Part shown: positions 9,345-17,137 of the stretch, piece by piece
Layout: each line of letters begins with the position of its first letter
Position numbering within the stretch: position 1 is the stretch's first letter
Source: Nitrososphaera sp. UBA210
Lineage (GTDB): Archaea > Thermoproteota > Nitrososphaeria > Nitrososphaerales > Nitrososphaeraceae
Direction: 5' to 3'
DNA length: 37,359 nucleotides
Assembly: GCA_002494895.1 (NCBI GenBank)
Contig: DADA01000033.1
Location: forward strand, 1 to 37,359
Position numbers and translations under genes: made by a program
Notes under the pieces: model-generated
Seen by the model: the letters and a program-made list of their open reading frames with translations, nothing else
Told to the model about the DNA's origin: nothing
The model's database searches: none

Positions 9345-10352
9345 CTAGGGGCGCGGTGAGAGGAGCGCCAGACCGAACCACTTTTCCGCGTCGGTAAAGT
9401 ATTCCTTCACGGAAAAGCCGCTTTCATTAGCTATTTTCTCGATCTGATGCGGTTCGAACTTGTAGGAATTTTCCGTGTGGATGGACTCGCCCTTTCTGAA
9501 TCGAAAATGCCGGCCTAGTGCTCCGACGTATACCTGCTGATCTTCCTTTGAAAGGAGATGCATTTCTATCCTGCGCATCTGCTCGTTGTAGTATGCGACA
9601 TGGGTGAACTTTGACAGGTTAAACTGCCCTTGCAGCTCTGCGTTTATCCTCTCCAGCAGGTTAAGGTTGAATCTTGCCGTGATGCCATTTCTGTCATTAT
9701 AGGCCGCGTCAAGAATCCTCTTTTCCTTGTGAAGATCAAATCCCACGAGAAACAGGTCGCCAGGCCGCATGTTCTCTTTGACCGTGCGCAAAAAAGACAC
9801 TACCTGTTTGGGTTCAAAATTGCCTATACTAGATCCCAGGAAGAGGAAAAGTTTTGTCTGAGGCATTCCAGCTTCGTTAGCAGAGATGATAGTGTTTACT
9901 TCCTTGATTCCATGGACATAGTCCCGGGCGATATCCACTACTTCTATTTCTGGAAATTCCGACCGAAGCATTGCCGAGTTTTCGCTCAAGGATTTCTGCG
10001 AAATATCTATTGGAAAATAGCAGACCCTGTTCTTCCTTGCGACCATTTCGCGGATCAGGATTCTTGTCTTGGCGCCGCTGCCGCTGCCAAGCTCCACGAT
10101 TGAAACCTCATCTGATTGCACGAGGTCGGCAATTCTGGATGCGAACTGCCTCAGAATGGCTGCCTCGGTCCGGGTCGGGTAGTATTCGGGCTGCCGGCAG
10201 ATCTGATCAAAGAGATCCGATCCGAGGTCGTCGTAGAAATACTTGAAATGGAGGAACTTTTCAGGGATTGAAAGGCCTGCGAGCACGTCGAGCTCGAATT
10301 CCCGTGCTCTGATCTCTTTGGCTTCCTGATTCCCTGTGCTCTGGGCAGTCAT
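9345..10352 (-). CDS. egtD: L-histidine N-alpha-methyltransferase, ergothioneine synthesis
   Basis: Trimethylates the alpha-amino group of histidine to hercynine using three SAM, the first step to ergothioneine. 335 residues, close to the family's usual ~320. Visible are the family motif YYPTRTE (57-63), the SAM-binding ELGSGSGAKT (87-96), the FLGSSIGNFE segment, and the C-terminal substrate-lid region with RFRKGE and the YFTD segment. It is the last gene of the minus-strand run egtB - UBP zinc finger - egtD; only two bases separate its ATG from the zinc-finger stop, so translation is probably coupled. No egtC or egtE is seen nearby, so the C-S lyase step must be encoded elsewhere. Confidence 0.93.
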   Translation of the reverse strand: MTAQSTGNQEAKEIRAREFELDVLAGLSIPEKFLHFKYFYDDLGSDLFDQICRQPEYYPTRTEAAILRQFASRIADLVQSDEVSIVELGSGSGAKTRILIREMVARKNRVCYFPIDISQKSLSENSAMLRSEFPEIEVVDIARDYVHGIKEVNTIISANEAGMPQTKLFLFLGSSIGNFEPKQVVSFLRTVKENMRPGDLFLVGFDLHKEKRILDAAYNDRNGITARFNLNLLERINAELQGQFNLSKFTHVAYYNEQMRRIEMHLLSKEDQQVYVGALGRHFRFRKGESIHTENSYKFEPHQIEKIANESGFSVKEYFTDAEKWFGLALLSPRP

Positions 10353-10354
10353 GT

Positions 10355-10615
10355 CTACAGGTAGGCCTCATGGACATAGCACCATCTCCACTGCCTGTTT
10401 GGCAGGGCGATCATGACGGGATGGTTGGTTTGCCGAAAATGGTTCGTGGCGTGCATTCCTGGCGATGAGTCGCAGCAACCAACATGGCCGCATGTCAGAC
10501 AGAGCCGAAGGGCCACCCAGTCGCTCCTCTGCGATCGCTCGCATTCCTCGCAGCCCGCACTGTTGGGCTTTACCTGATCATTTGTTCCTGCCGCATGCTG
10601 GCAATCTTTGTTCAA
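10355..10615 (-). CDS. UBP-type zinc finger protein (copy 1, in egt operon)
   Basis: 86-residue protein that is essentially one ZnF-UBP domain. Metal ligands visible are C5 and H7, C22/C25, C39/C42 (CLTCGHVGCC), C47 and His 55, 59 and 65 (H-x3-H ... NHPV). In eukaryotes the domain binds the ubiquitin C-terminus; small stand-alone forms in prokaryotes are often next to redox enzymes and their role is not established. It sits between egtB (24 nt upstream) and egtD (2 nt downstream) on the minus strand, so it is part of that transcript. A paralogue at 13575-13850 lies in the divergent operon. Its link to ergothioneine is inferred from position only. Confidence 0.88.
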   Translation of the reverse strand: MNKDCQHAAGTNDQVKPNSAGCEECERSQRSDWVALRLCLTCGHVGCCDSSPGMHATNHFRQTNHPVMIALPNRQWRWCYVHEAYL

Positions 10616-10639
10616 TCTAATTCTCAGTTCTCCCGTCGA

Positions 10640-11974
10640 TCAAGCGTCCTGCGCGCACCTAAATCCTGCGAACAGAATCCGCTCGTGCGGCTTGAAGTAA
10701 TTGCGATAGCTGTTCCTTATCTGACCAAAAGGTGTTGCAAAGCATCCGCCCCTAGACACTTTTTGGTTCACGGCCCACTTGTCGGTGTACTCTGGGAACT
10801 TGGACATGAATCCCGGGTACAGGGCATACTCGGATGAAGTCCACTCCCACACGTCGCCTAGCATCTGGTGGCAGCCATAGTGGCTCTTGCCCTTTGGATA
10901 CGATCCTATGTTGGTCGGTCCCCAGATCCAGGATTCAAGCAGGTTAGCATGATCCGATGTCGGAGGTTCGTTGCCCCACGGGTACATGGTTTTTTGCTGA
11001 AGGTCTTCGTTCCAGCTGGCAGCCTTTTCCCACTCTGCCTCGGTGGGCAGGCGCTTGTGGGCCCAATGCGCATAGGCATCGGCCTCGTAGTAACTTATGT
11101 TGACCACGGCCTCGTCCGGTTGTATTTCGTTTGTCCCGCGAAAGTCTTTTTTCATCCATTTTCCGTCTCTTTGCTCCCAGTACAGCGGCGCTTTCCACCC
11201 CTGATCCTGCACCAGGTCCCAGCCGTCGGCAAGCCAGTACTTGTAGTCCTGATATCCGCCTTCTTCGATGAACTTTACGAAATCTCCATTCGATACTGGC
11301 GATACGTCGATCTTGAACGGCTGCAGGAATACGGGGTGCTCAGGCATTTCGTTGTCGTAGCAGAACCCCGTTCCATGAAATCCCAGCTGGTAGAGGCCGC
11401 CCGTGATCTCTACCATTCCGGTTGGCTTGTCTATCCGGGACGGCGGATGCCGAATCGTCTGCGGCCCGTAGCTGTCCAGTGGGTCCGAGAAGCGCTGGAA
11501 ATAATGTTGCAAGTCGTAGATCATCAATTCCTGATGTTGCATTTCGTGCTGGATGCCTAGTGTGATGTCATAATGTACACTTTCAGGCACAGGCTCTTGG
11601 CGACTTTCAAACTCTTTGAGAAACGACGCCACCATTTTCTCCATGTCCGTCCTGTACAGGAGTGTCTGCTTCACAGTCGGCCGCGGATATTTGCCGCGCT
11701 CTGACTTTGGCAGAATATCGCCGTATTTTTGATAATAGGAATTCAGGTACTTTACCCCGGAGCCGGCCTGCGGGCTGTAGCCGTACTTTTCCAGTACTTT
11801 TTGGAAGAACCATGTGACATGCGCAATGTGCCAGTTCGGCGGGCTTCCAAAAGCATCAGACTGGATCACTGCATCTTCCACGTCGAGTGGCGAAAACAAT
11901 TCCATCGTAGTCTTGCGGACCTTGAAAAACTCAGACAATAGAGAATCGACACTGGAATAGAACTGAGGGATCAT
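10640..11974 (-). CDS. egtB: Hercynine oxygenase / sulfoxide synthase EgtB
   Basis: Non-haem iron enzyme that joins hercynine to a cysteine-containing thiol with O2. About 444 residues in two parts. The N-terminal DinB-like region has the iron ligands: the NWHIAH segment at ~47-52 and H-x3-H-x-E at 143-149 (HEMQHQE). The C-terminal region is an FGE/sulfatase-modifying-factor-type domain (RLPTEAEWEKAA, YPWGN, GDVWEWT, SRGGCFA, RNYF, GFRCA). A longer GTG start at 11992 is only ~10 nt from the TATA element, whereas ATG 11974 is 28 nt away, so I use 11974. First gene of the egtB-UBP-egtD operon. Whether it takes gamma-glutamylcysteine or cysteine cannot be decided here; no egtA or egtC is in the window. 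Confidence 0.92.
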   Translation of the reverse strand: MIPQFYSSVDSLLSEFFKVRKTTMELFSPLDVEDAVIQSDAFGSPPNWHIAHVTWFFQKVLEKYGYSPQAGSGVKYLNSYYQKYGDILPKSERGKYPRPTVKQTLLYRTDMEKMVASFLKEFESRQEPVPESVHYDITLGIQHEMQHQELMIYDLQHYFQRFSDPLDSYGPQTIRHPPSRIDKPTGMVEITGGLYQLGFHGTGFCYDNEMPEHPVFLQPFKIDVSPVSNGDFVKFIEEGGYQDYKYWLADGWDLVQDQGWKAPLYWEQRDGKWMKKDFRGTNEIQPDEAVVNISYYEADAYAHWAHKRLPTEAEWEKAASWNEDLQQKTMYPWGNEPPTSDHANLLESWIWGPTNIGSYPKGKSHYGCHQMLGDVWEWTSSEYALYPGFMSKFPEYTDKWAVNQKVSRGGCFATPFGQIRNSYRNYFKPHERILFAGFRCAQDA

Positions 11975-11996
11975 GCAGACAAACAGGCTCACCGGG

Positions 11997-12006
11997 AATA
12001 AATAAG
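11997..12006 (-). promoter_or_regulatory. TATA element of the egtB-UBP-egtD operon
   Basis: Reads cttatttatt on the minus strand, 28 nt before ATG 11974 and too close to the alternative GTG 11992. It faces away from the 12072 TATA box, so the intergenic region drives both halves of the redox locus. Confidence 0.6.
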
Positions 12007-12071
12007 CTTACGTTTTTAACCCATAGAAAAAACTACCGGATTTCACGAGACGTTGTTCGCTATCTCAGAGA

Positions 12072-12079
12072 GTTATAAG
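12072..12079 (+). promoter_or_regulatory. TATA element of the disulfide reductase gene
   Basis: gttataag is centred about 26 nt before ATG 12102, matching a leaderless start. Confidence 0.6.
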
Positions 12080-12101
12080 CATCGCCTTCTAGTACAGCAC
12101 A

Positions 12102-13496
12102 ATGTCTAGAAAAGGCAAATCAGAAAGGCCGGACATGCTGAACTTTGACCTAATCGTCATAGGCAGCGGCTCTGGTCTTGACGTTGCAAACGCCGCGGCT
12201 CAGCACGGGATGAAAGTTGCCATCATTGAAAAGAGCAGGATGGGCGGCACCTGCCTAAACAGGGGATGCATACCATCAAAACTCCTCATTCATAGCGCCG
12301 ATGTAGCCGAAACAATAAGGACAGCTGGCACCTTCGGAATAAAGGTCGAAGGATTTTCGGTTGATTTTGAAAGCATTGTAAACAGGTCGAACCGGATCGT
12401 AGATACAGATTCTGATGGGATACGAAGCGCGTTTTCTAGAATAGACAACCCAATGTTGTTTCCTCGTGAATGCAGGTTTGTCGGGGAAAAAGCGATCATG
12501 GTTGGAGATCGAACCATCAGGGCCGAAAAGATATTGATAGCGTCAGGAACACGGCCCAAAATCCCCAACATAAAGGGCCTGGTGGGGAAAGGCTTTCTGA
12601 CAAGCGATGAGGCTCTGAGACTAGAGAAACAGCCAAAGATCCTCACGATACTTGGCGGCGGATACATTGCCGCAGAGCTTGCACATTTCTTTGGCGCGCT
12701 AGGCACAAAGGTAAACATAGTCCAGCGCAGATCCCTTTTGCTTCCGGGCGAGGACGAAGAGGTCGCGGCAAAGTTCACAGAAATATTCTCAAAGAAATAC
12801 AAAGTATACTTAGGCTATGACACTGAGTCAGTAGCCAAGAATGGTCAGACTTTCGTTGTGACTGCCAGGAATGCATCAGGGCGCAAGTTAGAACTGGAAT
12901 CAGACCAGCTGCTGGTGGCAACTGGCCGGATGCCAAACTCGGACGGCCTGGATCTTTCAAAGACGGGCGTAAATGTAGATCAGCAGGGATTTGTCAAGGT
13001 AGACCAGTACCTGGAGACAAATGTCAGCGGGATATTCGCCCTCGGCGACGCGGTCGGGCGTTATCAGTTCAAGCACAGCGCAAACCTCGAGGCGCAGTAC
13101 GCGTTCAATAATATCGTGGGTCACGGCAAGAAAATTGCAGTGGACTATACCGCCATGCCGCGCGCTGTCTTTAGCTCGCCCCAGGTAGCCGGTGCGGGCT
13201 ACACGGAGCAGGAGCTGAAGAAGGAAAAAATCGCGTACGAAAAGGCGACCTATGATTATATCAAGACTGCCATGGGCGAAGCGATAGAAGACAGGGAGGG
13301 GTTCGTGAAGTTTTTGGTCGCAAAGGAGGGAGGCAAGATCCTCGGCTGCCACATTATCGGAAGCCATGCATCGGTGCTTATTCATGAAGTGCTGGTGGCC
13401 ATGAGGGCAGGGTTGCCTGTTGATGCAATCAGCAGGACAGTGCACATCCACCCGGCTCTTTCAGAAGTTGTTTCCCGAGCAGCATCTTCGCTGTAA
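12102..13496 (+). CDS. Pyridine nucleotide-disulfide oxidoreductase, mycothione reductase/dihydrolipoamide dehydrogenase-like
   Basis: 464-residue class I flavoprotein disulfide reductase. FAD motif GSGSG (~21-25); redox-active disulfide CLNRGC with Cys51 and Cys56; NAD(P) site GGGYIAAE (~184-191) followed by RR, which suggests NADPH; second FAD motif FALGDAVG; and the C-terminal catalytic pair His450/Glu455 (HIHPALSE). The GSGSG start and HPALSE end resemble mycothione reductases as much as dihydrolipoamide dehydrogenases. No lipoyl-enzyme genes are near. It is divergent from the ergothioneine operon and upstream of a second UBP zinc finger, so a role in reducing a small-molecule or protein disulfide is plausible. 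The exact substrate is an open inference. Confidence 0.85.
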   Translation: MSRKGKSERPDMLNFDLIVIGSGSGLDVANAAAQHGMKVAIIEKSRMGGTCLNRGCIPSKLLIHSADVAETIRTAGTFGIKVEGFSVDFESIVNRSNRIVDTDSDGIRSAFSRIDNPMLFPRECRFVGEKAIMVGDRTIRAEKILIASGTRPKIPNIKGLVGKGFLTSDEALRLEKQPKILTILGGGYIAAELAHFFGALGTKVNIVQRRSLLLPGEDEEVAAKFTEIFSKKYKVYLGYDTESVAKNGQTFVVTARNASGRKLELESDQLLVATGRMPNSDGLDLSKTGVNVDQQGFVKVDQYLETNVSGIFALGDAVGRYQFKHSANLEAQYAFNNIVGHGKKIAVDYTAMPRAVFSSPQVAGAGYTEQELKKEKIAYEKATYDYIKTAMGEAIEDREGFVKFLVAKEGGKILGCHIIGSHASVLIHEVLVAMRAGLPVDAISRTVHIHPALSEVVSRAASSL

Positions 13497-13540
13497 CAGC
13501 GGCGGTTGCTCGGGATTCGATTTGGCTATTCCTTCGAACG

Positions 13541-13552
13541 ATAATCTTAATT
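13541..13552 (+). promoter_or_regulatory. TATA element of the UBP-CDGSH gene pair
   Basis: ataatcttaatt is centred about 28 nt before ATG 13575. It suggests that the zinc finger and CDGSH genes can be expressed separately from the reductase. Confidence 0.45.
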
Positions 13553-13574
13553 CCTTTGAAGCGTTATAGAAACC

Positions 13575-13850
13575 ATGACGAAAAAGCAAAAGGCGAACTG
13601 TATGCACATTAACGGAGTAAACCAAGAGATCCGTGGCAATACCAAAGGATGCGAGGAATGCGAGAAAATGGGTTCCAGCTGGGTACATCTGCGCCTTTGT
13701 CTCACCTGTGGCCACGTCGGCTGCTGCGACTCTTCCGTCAACAAACACGGGACGAAACACTTTCAGAAAACCAATCATCCCGTCATGCGGTCCTATGAAC
13801 CCGGAGAGAGCTGGAAGTGGTGCTACGTGGACGAATTGTACATCAAGTAG
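13575..13850 (+). CDS. UBP-type zinc finger protein (copy 2)
   Basis: 91-residue stand-alone ZnF-UBP domain, clearly a paralogue of the protein at 10355-10615: both share GCEECE, LCLTCGHVGCCDSS, and the NHPV segment. Ligands are C9/H11, C26/C29, C42/C45, C50 and His 58, 62 and 68. Both end with a WxWCYVxExYxK-like strand. It follows the disulfide reductase by about 80 nt and is 10 nt before the CDGSH protein, with which it surely shares a transcript. Whether it recognises a C-terminal peptide, as ubiquitin-specific proteases do, is unknown. Confidence 0.88.
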   Translation: MTKKQKANCMHINGVNQEIRGNTKGCEECEKMGSSWVHLRLCLTCGHVGCCDSSVNKHGTKHFQKTNHPVMRSYEPGESWKWCYVDELYIK

Positions 13851-13860
13851 TTGAGTTATC

Positions 13861-14535
13861 ATGGATTCAGGTAAGGATTCGGCAAAACCCAGAATTGTGC
13901 CTCTGCCCAACGGTCCACTTTATCTAATCAGCAGCAAGACACCCGAACGGGTGGAATACCTGCAGAACTCAAAAGGCGAACCCGCAATAACGGTCAAAGG
14001 CATAAGTCTGTGTCGCTGCGGCGCTTCAAGCAACAAACCCTTCTGCGACGGATCTCACAGCCGAATCGGTTTTTCAGGCCAGAACGACCCAACAGGAAAA
14101 GGGCCGGAGGACAGACGAAAGAACTATGTTGGAAAACATATCACGGTTCATGACAACAGGGCGATCTGTTCCCATGCAGCGGAATGCATTAGAAACCTGC
14201 CTCCAGTTTTTCGCCTTCGCGAAAGGCCGTGGATATATGCCGATGGGGCAGACATTGACGCGATAATTGAGACGGTGAAGAAGTGCCCGTCGGGCGCGCT
14301 TAGCTACTCTGTCGATGAGGAGGAGAATAGAGATCAGAACAGGCAGCCCATGGTCACCGTCGGCAAGGATGGCCCGTATTATGTCACCGGAGGAATAGAA
14401 CTGGCAGGCGTTGAAAACTGGGGACAAGGAGCCTCGAAGGAACACTTTGCGCTATGCAGGTGTGGCGCCTCCAACAACAAGCCTTTTTGTGATGGGACAC
14501 ACCTTGCAATAAAGTTCAAAGATGAAAAGAACTGA
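13861..14535 (+). CDS. Double CDGSH iron-sulfur protein with central ferredoxin-like domain
   Basis: 224 residues, three parts. First CDGSH [2Fe-2S] site: C51, C53, C62, H66 (CRCGASSNKPFCDGSH). Middle part (~92-150) is the Fer4_19/DUF1271 domain with CSHAAEC and KKCPSGAL. Second CDGSH site: C199, C201, C210, H214 (ends CDGTH). mitoNEET-type centres have three Cys and one His, all present in both copies. It probably stores or shuttles electrons or clusters in the cytoplasm. It lies 10 nt after the UBP gene in the thiol-redox locus, which suggests cooperation with the flavoenzyme upstream. Its redox partner is not shown by the sequence. Confidence 0.9.
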   Translation: MDSGKDSAKPRIVPLPNGPLYLISSKTPERVEYLQNSKGEPAITVKGISLCRCGASSNKPFCDGSHSRIGFSGQNDPTGKGPEDRRKNYVGKHITVHDNRAICSHAAECIRNLPPVFRLRERPWIYADGADIDAIIETVKKCPSGALSYSVDEEENRDQNRQPMVTVGKDGPYYVTGGIELAGVENWGQGASKEHFALCRCGASNNKPFCDGTHLAIKFKDEKN

Positions 14536-14587
14536 AAGCGCATTGTCCGTTGGTAAATGTAGAAATTAGCGCTTCTAATGCATACGC

Positions 14588-15541
14588 GTGAGCCAGATGG
14601 AAAGCTGTATAATCGTGTCTGACCTCCGCAAGAGCTACCAGAAAATCCATGCGGTGGACGGAATTTCTTTTGATGTCGAGTACGGAGGAGTCTTTGGATT
14701 TCTCGGGCCAAACGGCGCGGGCAAAACCACCACCATCAGGGTGCTGACTACGCTTGTCCATCCGACTGCTGGGGCCGTCAAGATATTCGGCAAGGACATA
14801 GTGAGGCATTCCAAGGAAATAAGGAAGCGGATTGGGGTTGTACTGCAGGAACCCAGCTTTGAAGCGAACCTAACGGTAGAGCGCGCCCTGGAGCTCTATG
14901 GATTGATGTGGAGGATGCCCGGCGAGAAGCGACGCGACAGGGCAAGGGAGCTTGTCGAGAAATTCGACCTATCATCATTCAAGAACATGAAAAACGATGA
15001 GCTTTCGATAGGGCAGCGACGGCGCGTGCAGGTCGCAAGGGAATTCATGCATGACATGGATCTGCTGTTCCTGGACGAGCCTACAGTTGGGCTCGATCCT
15101 GCTGCCAGAAGGACTCTTCTTGACTATGTAAAAAAGCACGTGCAGGGCGGTCTGACGGTGTTCTTTACTACACACATAATGGAGGAGGCGGAATACCTTT
15201 GCGACGAAATTGCCATCATCAACCGGGGCAAAATAATCGCGACCGACACTCCTGCGGGACTCAAGCAAAAGTACGGCGGCGTCAAGGCAGTGGAGATAAG
15301 GCTGAAAGACGCGACAGCGCAATCGATAATGCACCTGCTGAGGCCCCTTGTCCCTGAAGGATCCGCTATTGAAACACGCGCCGAAGATACTGTGCGGATC
15401 AGCTCGGTCGAGGCACAGGAACTGCTTGTAAAGGTAATCGAGTCTCTATCAAGAAATGCAGTCCAGATAGAAAGCGTGTCGGTGAACCCTCCAACACTCG
15501 AGGAGGTATTTCTCACAGTGATAGGTAACGGCAAGAACTAG
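14588..15541 (+). CDS. ABC transporter ATP-binding protein (ABC-2 / DrrA-like)
   Basis: 317-residue ATPase of the drug/lipid export ABC class. Walker A GPNGAGKTT (40-48), Q-loop VVLQEPS, signature LSIGQ (atypical for LSGGQ), Walker B LLFLDEPTVGLD, H-switch TTHIMEEAE, and the usual C-terminal regulatory stretch (~225-315) of DrrA-like subunits. The first start is GTG 14588 and ATG 14597 is an alternative; I see no strong TATA box to decide. The gene ends in CTAG that is also the stop of the permease on the other strand, so the two subunits are convergent instead of being in one operon. The substrate is unknown. Confidence 0.9.
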   Translation: MSQMESCIIVSDLRKSYQKIHAVDGISFDVEYGGVFGFLGPNGAGKTTTIRVLTTLVHPTAGAVKIFGKDIVRHSKEIRKRIGVVLQEPSFEANLTVERALELYGLMWRMPGEKRRDRARELVEKFDLSSFKNMKNDELSIGQRRRVQVAREFMHDMDLLFLDEPTVGLDPAARRTLLDYVKKHVQGGLTVFFTTHIMEEAEYLCDEIAIINRGKIIATDTPAGLKQKYGGVKAVEIRLKDATAQSIMHLLRPLVPEGSAIETRAEDTVRISSVEAQELLVKVIESLSRNAVQIESVSVNPPTLEEVFLTVIGNGKN

Positions 15542-16305
15542 ATCTTCATACGCAGCATGGACAGCGTGGCAAGAAAGAATGTTGCCGCGGTGGCTGCGGC
15601 GATCACGCCGACTTCGATGTTGACGAAATCTGTAATCTGGTTAAAGACGCCGGCCCTGGTAATGTCAACTATGTACGTCAGCGGGTTGACGTAAAATGCA
15701 GCGCGCAGGGCGTCGGGTACTCCCTGCGTCGGGTAGAAAGCGGTGCTGACAAACGAGAAGAAAAGAAAAACGCTGTTCACAATGACGTTAAAGCCTTCGC
15801 TGCTCTTGAGCCTAGTCGATATTATTATCGCAATTGATCCAAAGAAAATGGCGCCGGTTATCAGCGCGAACAGGATATACAAAGATCCTACCAGCGTCGG
15901 CTCGGCGATTCCGACGAGTGTTGGACTACCTGCCACCAAGATAAGGCCCGCGCTTGCAAGCCCCATGAGCATTATAGTGACGATGCTGCCAATGATGTAC
16001 TCCATGCGCGCAAAAGGCATCACCAGGATCTGCTGGAACATGCCGTTTCGCTTGTCGTTCCAGATAATACTGCCAGCCACCGTGCTACTGTTCATCATGT
16101 TAAAGCCGATCATCCCCGCGGCAAGAAATGCAGGGTAAGGAACACCGCTGTTGCCTATTGGAACGTTCTGCTGGCCAATGAGTGCAGAGTACGAATATCC
16201 GGCGATAAAGATGTATACAATCGGAAAAACCACCTGCCATATGAGAAAGACCTTGTCGATTGACGCGACAAGGTTCCTGTAAAGCAGGATGGCAACTGCG
16301 TTCAC
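15538..16305 (-). CDS. ABC-2 type transporter permease
   Basis: 255-residue integral membrane protein with about six hydrophobic helices (for example residues ~22-40, ~55-75, ~103-125, ~135-165, ~172-192, ~225-250) and the ABC-2 family segment around PLTYIVDITRAG. GTG start at 16305 with a TATA element ~31 nt upstream. Its obvious partner is the ATPase that converges on it; the terminal four bases are shared. This makes separate promoters and possible mRNA overlap at the 3' ends likely. Substrate unknown. Confidence 0.88.
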   Translation of the reverse strand: MNAVAILLYRNLVASIDKVFLIWQVVFPIVYIFIAGYSYSALIGQQNVPIGNSGVPYPAFLAAGMIGFNMMNSSTVAGSIIWNDKRNGMFQQILVMPFARMEYIIGSIVTIMLMGLASAGLILVAGSPTLVGIAEPTLVGSLYILFALITGAIFFGSIAIIISTRLKSSEGFNVIVNSVFLFFSFVSTAFYPTQGVPDALRAAFYVNPLTYIVDITRAGVFNQITDFVNIEVGVIAAATAATFFLATLSMLRMKI

Positions 16306-16328
16306 CGCCCAGCTGTTGGCTGGAACTG

Positions 16329-16342
16329 TATATTAATTAATG
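16329..16342 (-). promoter_or_regulatory. TATA element for the ABC-2 permease
   Basis: The minus strand reads cattaattaatata, centred about 31 nt before GTG 16305. Confidence 0.5.
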
Positions 16343-16402
16343 ATTGGGGTTCACCGAGGCATCGTTTTACGGATATCTTTGGCCCGAAAAGCCAGTATTA
16401 GA

Positions 16403-16411
16403 CTTAAATAA
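16403..16411 (+). promoter_or_regulatory. TATA element for the zinc-ribbon protein
   Basis: cttaaataa is centred about 29 nt before ATG 16436. Confidence 0.5.
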
Positions 16412-16435
16412 CTTGCAAGCGAAAAAGGTGCAAAC

Positions 16436-17137
16436 ATGATGGCTGAAGACACGATGGCTGAAAAAAAACTGCGGGGCTCTGGCGGCTATGCTATTGCAAG
16501 GATAACCGATGAGGAGCAAAAGAAGGGCAACCTTGGAGGCCCCGAGTTGTTCCTGGCTGGCATTGGCAGGCTCGATGAAGACAGGTTCGTAAAGTACCAC
16601 TGCAACAAGTGCGAAAAAGAATACGAAGGCTCACCATCGATAATTTACGATAACCCAAACGAAGCGCTCGGCGAAGGCGTTACCTTGGTCGAGAAGGGAG
16701 AGTACAAGTGCAAGACCTGTTCATCCACAATTGCCCAGTACCGCAAATTCGATAACGCTGCCGAGCAGCCGGCGCCTGCACGTCAATCTCAGCCCCAGTC
16801 AATGCAGCATTCGATATCAGCGGACCTGATCCCGGCAGAGACTGTGCCTGCCGTGAGCGACTATGTAACCATTCAGTCGCTTGTCGGGATGTCGGCGTAT
16901 GACGGAGAAGCCATGTTGATAGGAAAAGTAGAGGACATTGGCCTTAAGAGATCAGGCGGAAGCGCGCGGATAGCTATCAAGATAGGCGAAAAAGATGTGC
17001 CCTGGGACGGCATTTCAAAGATAGGCGATATCGTTCTTCTAAAGACATCGACTTCTTCTGGCGGCAAGTGTCCTTCGTGCGGATTCCAGAACGACGCTGA
17101 CTCTGCGTTTTGCTCTGAATGCGGAAGCAAGTTCTAG
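16436..17137 (+). CDS. Zinc-ribbon protein with two cysteine-rich sites
   Basis: 233 residues, unknown function. Cysteine site one is formed by CNKC (~58-61) and CKTC (~93-96), separated by an acidic loop. A Gln/Pro-rich linker (~105-130) leads to a region around AMLIGKVEDIGL that resembles a PRC-barrel-like strand pattern, and the C-terminus is a classic zinc ribbon (CPSCG ... CSECG, ~212-231). The domain order suggests a nucleic-acid or protein-scaffold role rather than an enzyme. The stop codon is shared through CTAG with the convergent acyl-CoA synthetase. I know of no firm family name. Confidence 0.72.
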   Translation: MMAEDTMAEKKLRGSGGYAIARITDEEQKKGNLGGPELFLAGIGRLDEDRFVKYHCNKCEKEYEGSPSIIYDNPNEALGEGVTLVEKGEYKCKTCSSTIAQYRKFDNAAEQPAPARQSQPQSMQHSISADLIPAETVPAVSDYVTIQSLVGMSAYDGEAMLIGKVEDIGLKRSGGSARIAIKIGEKDVPWDGISKIGDIVLLKTSTSSGGKCPSCGFQNDADSAFCSECGSKF

